Positions 12,329 through 13,181 of a DNA stretch of 13,181 nucleotides are shown in pieces. This DNA is from a bacterium (lineage in GTDB: Bacteria; Hydrothermota; UBA3073; JACQXS01; JAUWAR01). The stretch's first letter is position 1; each line of letters opens with the position of its first letter. Location of the stretch: assembly GCA_030601965.1 (NCBI GenBank), contig JAUWAR010000025.1, positions 1 to 13,181 on the forward strand, in the 5' to 3' direction. A model generated the notes under the pieces. The model made no database searches, was not told the origin of the DNA, and saw only the letters and a program-made list of their open reading frames with translations. Made by a program: the position numbers and the translations under genes.

Positions 12329-12381
12329 GGTTCATAGTTATTTTATCTTATCTATGAACCATGAACCATCAACTATGAACC
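12329..12381. repeat. ATGAACC word array with inverted arm
   Basis: GGTTCATAGTT (12329-12339) is the exact reverse complement of AACTATGAACC (12371-12381). Further ATGAACC words occur at 12354 and 12361. The repeat spans the start region of the acyltransferase and supplies its candidate ATG codons at 12354 and 12375. Confidence 0.8.
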
Positions 12382-13037
12382 AAATCGGTAAAAATGTTAC
12401 AATCTATCCAAATGTGAAAATTGGCAAAGGAAGCGTAATCTATGATAATGTAGTAATTGGTTTCCCTCCAAGAGGTCACAAAGAGGGAGACTTAAAAACC
12501 ATTATAGGAGAGTCTGCTTGCATAAGACCATTTACTACTATATATGCAGGCAATGTTATTGGTAGGAAATTCTCTACAGGACAGGGCGTCTCTATAAGAG
12601 AAAATAATATAATAGGAGATGATGTCTCTATTGGAACAAATACTGTATTAGAGTTCTCAAATAAAATAGAAAAAGGCACAAGAATTCACAGTCTCTGCTT
12701 CCTTGAAATGACAGAAATAGGAGAGTATGTATTTATTGGACCAGGCACCATCTTTACTGACGACCCACATCCAATGGGTTGCCCTAAATACAAAGAATGT
12801 TTGGGTGGTCCCAAAATAAAAAGACTTGCAAAAATAGGAGCAGGCTGTGTGATACTCCCTGGTATTACTATCGGTGAAAATGCACTAATTGGAGCAGGAA
12901 GCATCGTTGTCTCTGATGTCCCCCAAAATACTGTCTTTGCCGGCACCCCGGCTAAATTCATAAAAAATATAAAAGACCTTAAATGCAAAAAGGGGGTTTT
13001 TGAAAGACCTTATCTCTGGAAACCATATATCAAATAA
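12375..13037 (+). CDS. Hexapeptide-repeat (left-handed beta-helix) acyltransferase
   Basis: This protein is about 220 residues from the ATG at 12375 (MNQIGKNVTIYPNVKIGKG). In-frame starts at 12354 (ATG) and 12327 (TTG) would add only repeat-encoded residues, so the later one is preferred. It is made of [LIV]-G-x-x-x-x hexapeptides: IGKGSVIYDNVVIG, IIGDDVSIGTNTVLEF, TEIGEYVFIGPG, AKIGAGCVILPGITIGENAL and IGAGSIVVSDVP, followed by the AGTPAKFI tail that closes such coils. FTDDPHP resembles the loop found in N-acetyltransferases of nucleotide-sugar pathways (WbpD/WlbB type). These act as trimers with acetyl-CoA. The exact substrate is not determined. CPKYKEC adds two cysteines in that loop. The context after a sugar transferase supports surface-glycan synthesis. 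Confidence 0.85.
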   Translation: MNQIGKNVTIYPNVKIGKGSVIYDNVVIGFPPRGHKEGDLKTIIGESACIRPFTTIYAGNVIGRKFSTGQGVSIRENNIIGDDVSIGTNTVLEFSNKIEKGTRIHSLCFLEMTEIGEYVFIGPGTIFTDDPHPMGCPKYKECLGGPKIKRLAKIGAGCVILPGITIGENALIGAGSIVVSDVPQNTVFAGTPAKFIKNIKDLKCKKGVFERPYLWKPYIK

Positions 13038-13105
13038 AATATCAAATGAATTTCTTTGGAAACATTCACGGAATAAGTTGTGAATTACATCTATGAGCTA
13101 CTTAC

Positions 13106-13181
13106 TGTCATTGCGAGTCCCGATTTATCGGGGCGAAGCAATCTCATAGCTCCAATGATTGTTTTTGAGATTGCTTCGTCG
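13106..13181. repeat. TGTCATTGCGAG / CGAAGCAATCTC palindromic repeat, cut by window end
   Basis: TGTCATTGCGAG (13106-13117) is followed by the hairpin CCCGAT-TT-ATCGGG (13119-13132) and a long hairpin with CGAAGCAATCTCA (13134-13146) pairing with TGAGATTGCTTCG (13166-13178). The words are familiar from a dispersed repeat present in many bacterial genomes. The closing arm of the outer stem would lie beyond the window. The stretch 13038-13105 shows no gene. Confidence 0.8.

Overview
The window looks like chromosomal DNA of an AT-rich, Gram-negative-type bacterium, probably an uncultured lineage of the FCB/WOR-3/Omnitrophota sort. This is inferred from three things: a secreted protein with a FlgD-like/type IX sorting-like C-terminal domain, a ComEA-like HhH protein with a barrel-like C-terminus, and dense 7-8 nt 'word' repeats at gene borders. 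No 16S gene or other taxonomic marker is present, so the placement is tentative. Codons and stops fit the standard code.

Layout. (1) 1-302 (+): 3' end of a sugar/choline-type nucleotidyltransferase. (2) 439-5108 (-): a probable operon transcribed ftcD (fused glutamate formimidoyltransferase-cyclodeaminase), then dapL-like LL-diaminopimelate aminotransferase, then a secreted HhH/barrel protein. It is probably driven from a promoter near 5275-5247. (3) 5338-6780 (+): CCA tRNA nucleotidyltransferase (class II, HD domain), divergent from ftcD, followed by a good intrinsic terminator. (4) 6998-8959 (+): an accessory cassette. It has a secreted repeat protein with a FlgD-like C-terminus, a secreted DUF1566 protein whose last ~35 codons look like the variable region of a diversity-generating retroelement (DGR), and a 3'-truncated avd gene (the DGR accessory protein). 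No reverse transcriptase or template repeat lies in the window, so this is a DGR remnant or a target served in trans. (5) 9092-13037 (+): leuS, a bacterial sugar transferase (initiating glycosyl-phosphate transferase) broken by an in-frame TGA where the family has Trp, and a hexapeptide-repeat acyltransferase. The last two suggest the edge of a surface-polysaccharide locus.

The most pervasive unexplained structure is repetitive. First, there are 46-62 nt elements with one outer stem and two inner hairpins (three-way-junction shape): 5311-5361, 7837-7882, 10196-10249, 11071-11132, a half copy at 3395-3419, and probably a related one at 13106-13181. Two lie in frame inside leuS, and one carries the annotated start codon of cca. 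Second, there are 7-8 nt tandem word arrays at 315-399, 3421-3448, 5143-5220, 5725-5759, 7972-7999, 11237-11275 and 12329-12381. Several are translated: in cca, in leuS, as a signal-peptide core, as a gene start and as a gene stop. Together they resemble, but are not identical to, the in-frame palindromic elements known from Rickettsia.

Functionally the window mixes housekeeping (tRNA CCA end, LeuRS, one-carbon/histidine catabolism, lysine/peptidoglycan precursor) with surface functions (secreted proteins, glycan assembly). The decayed DGR locus sits between cca and leuS.
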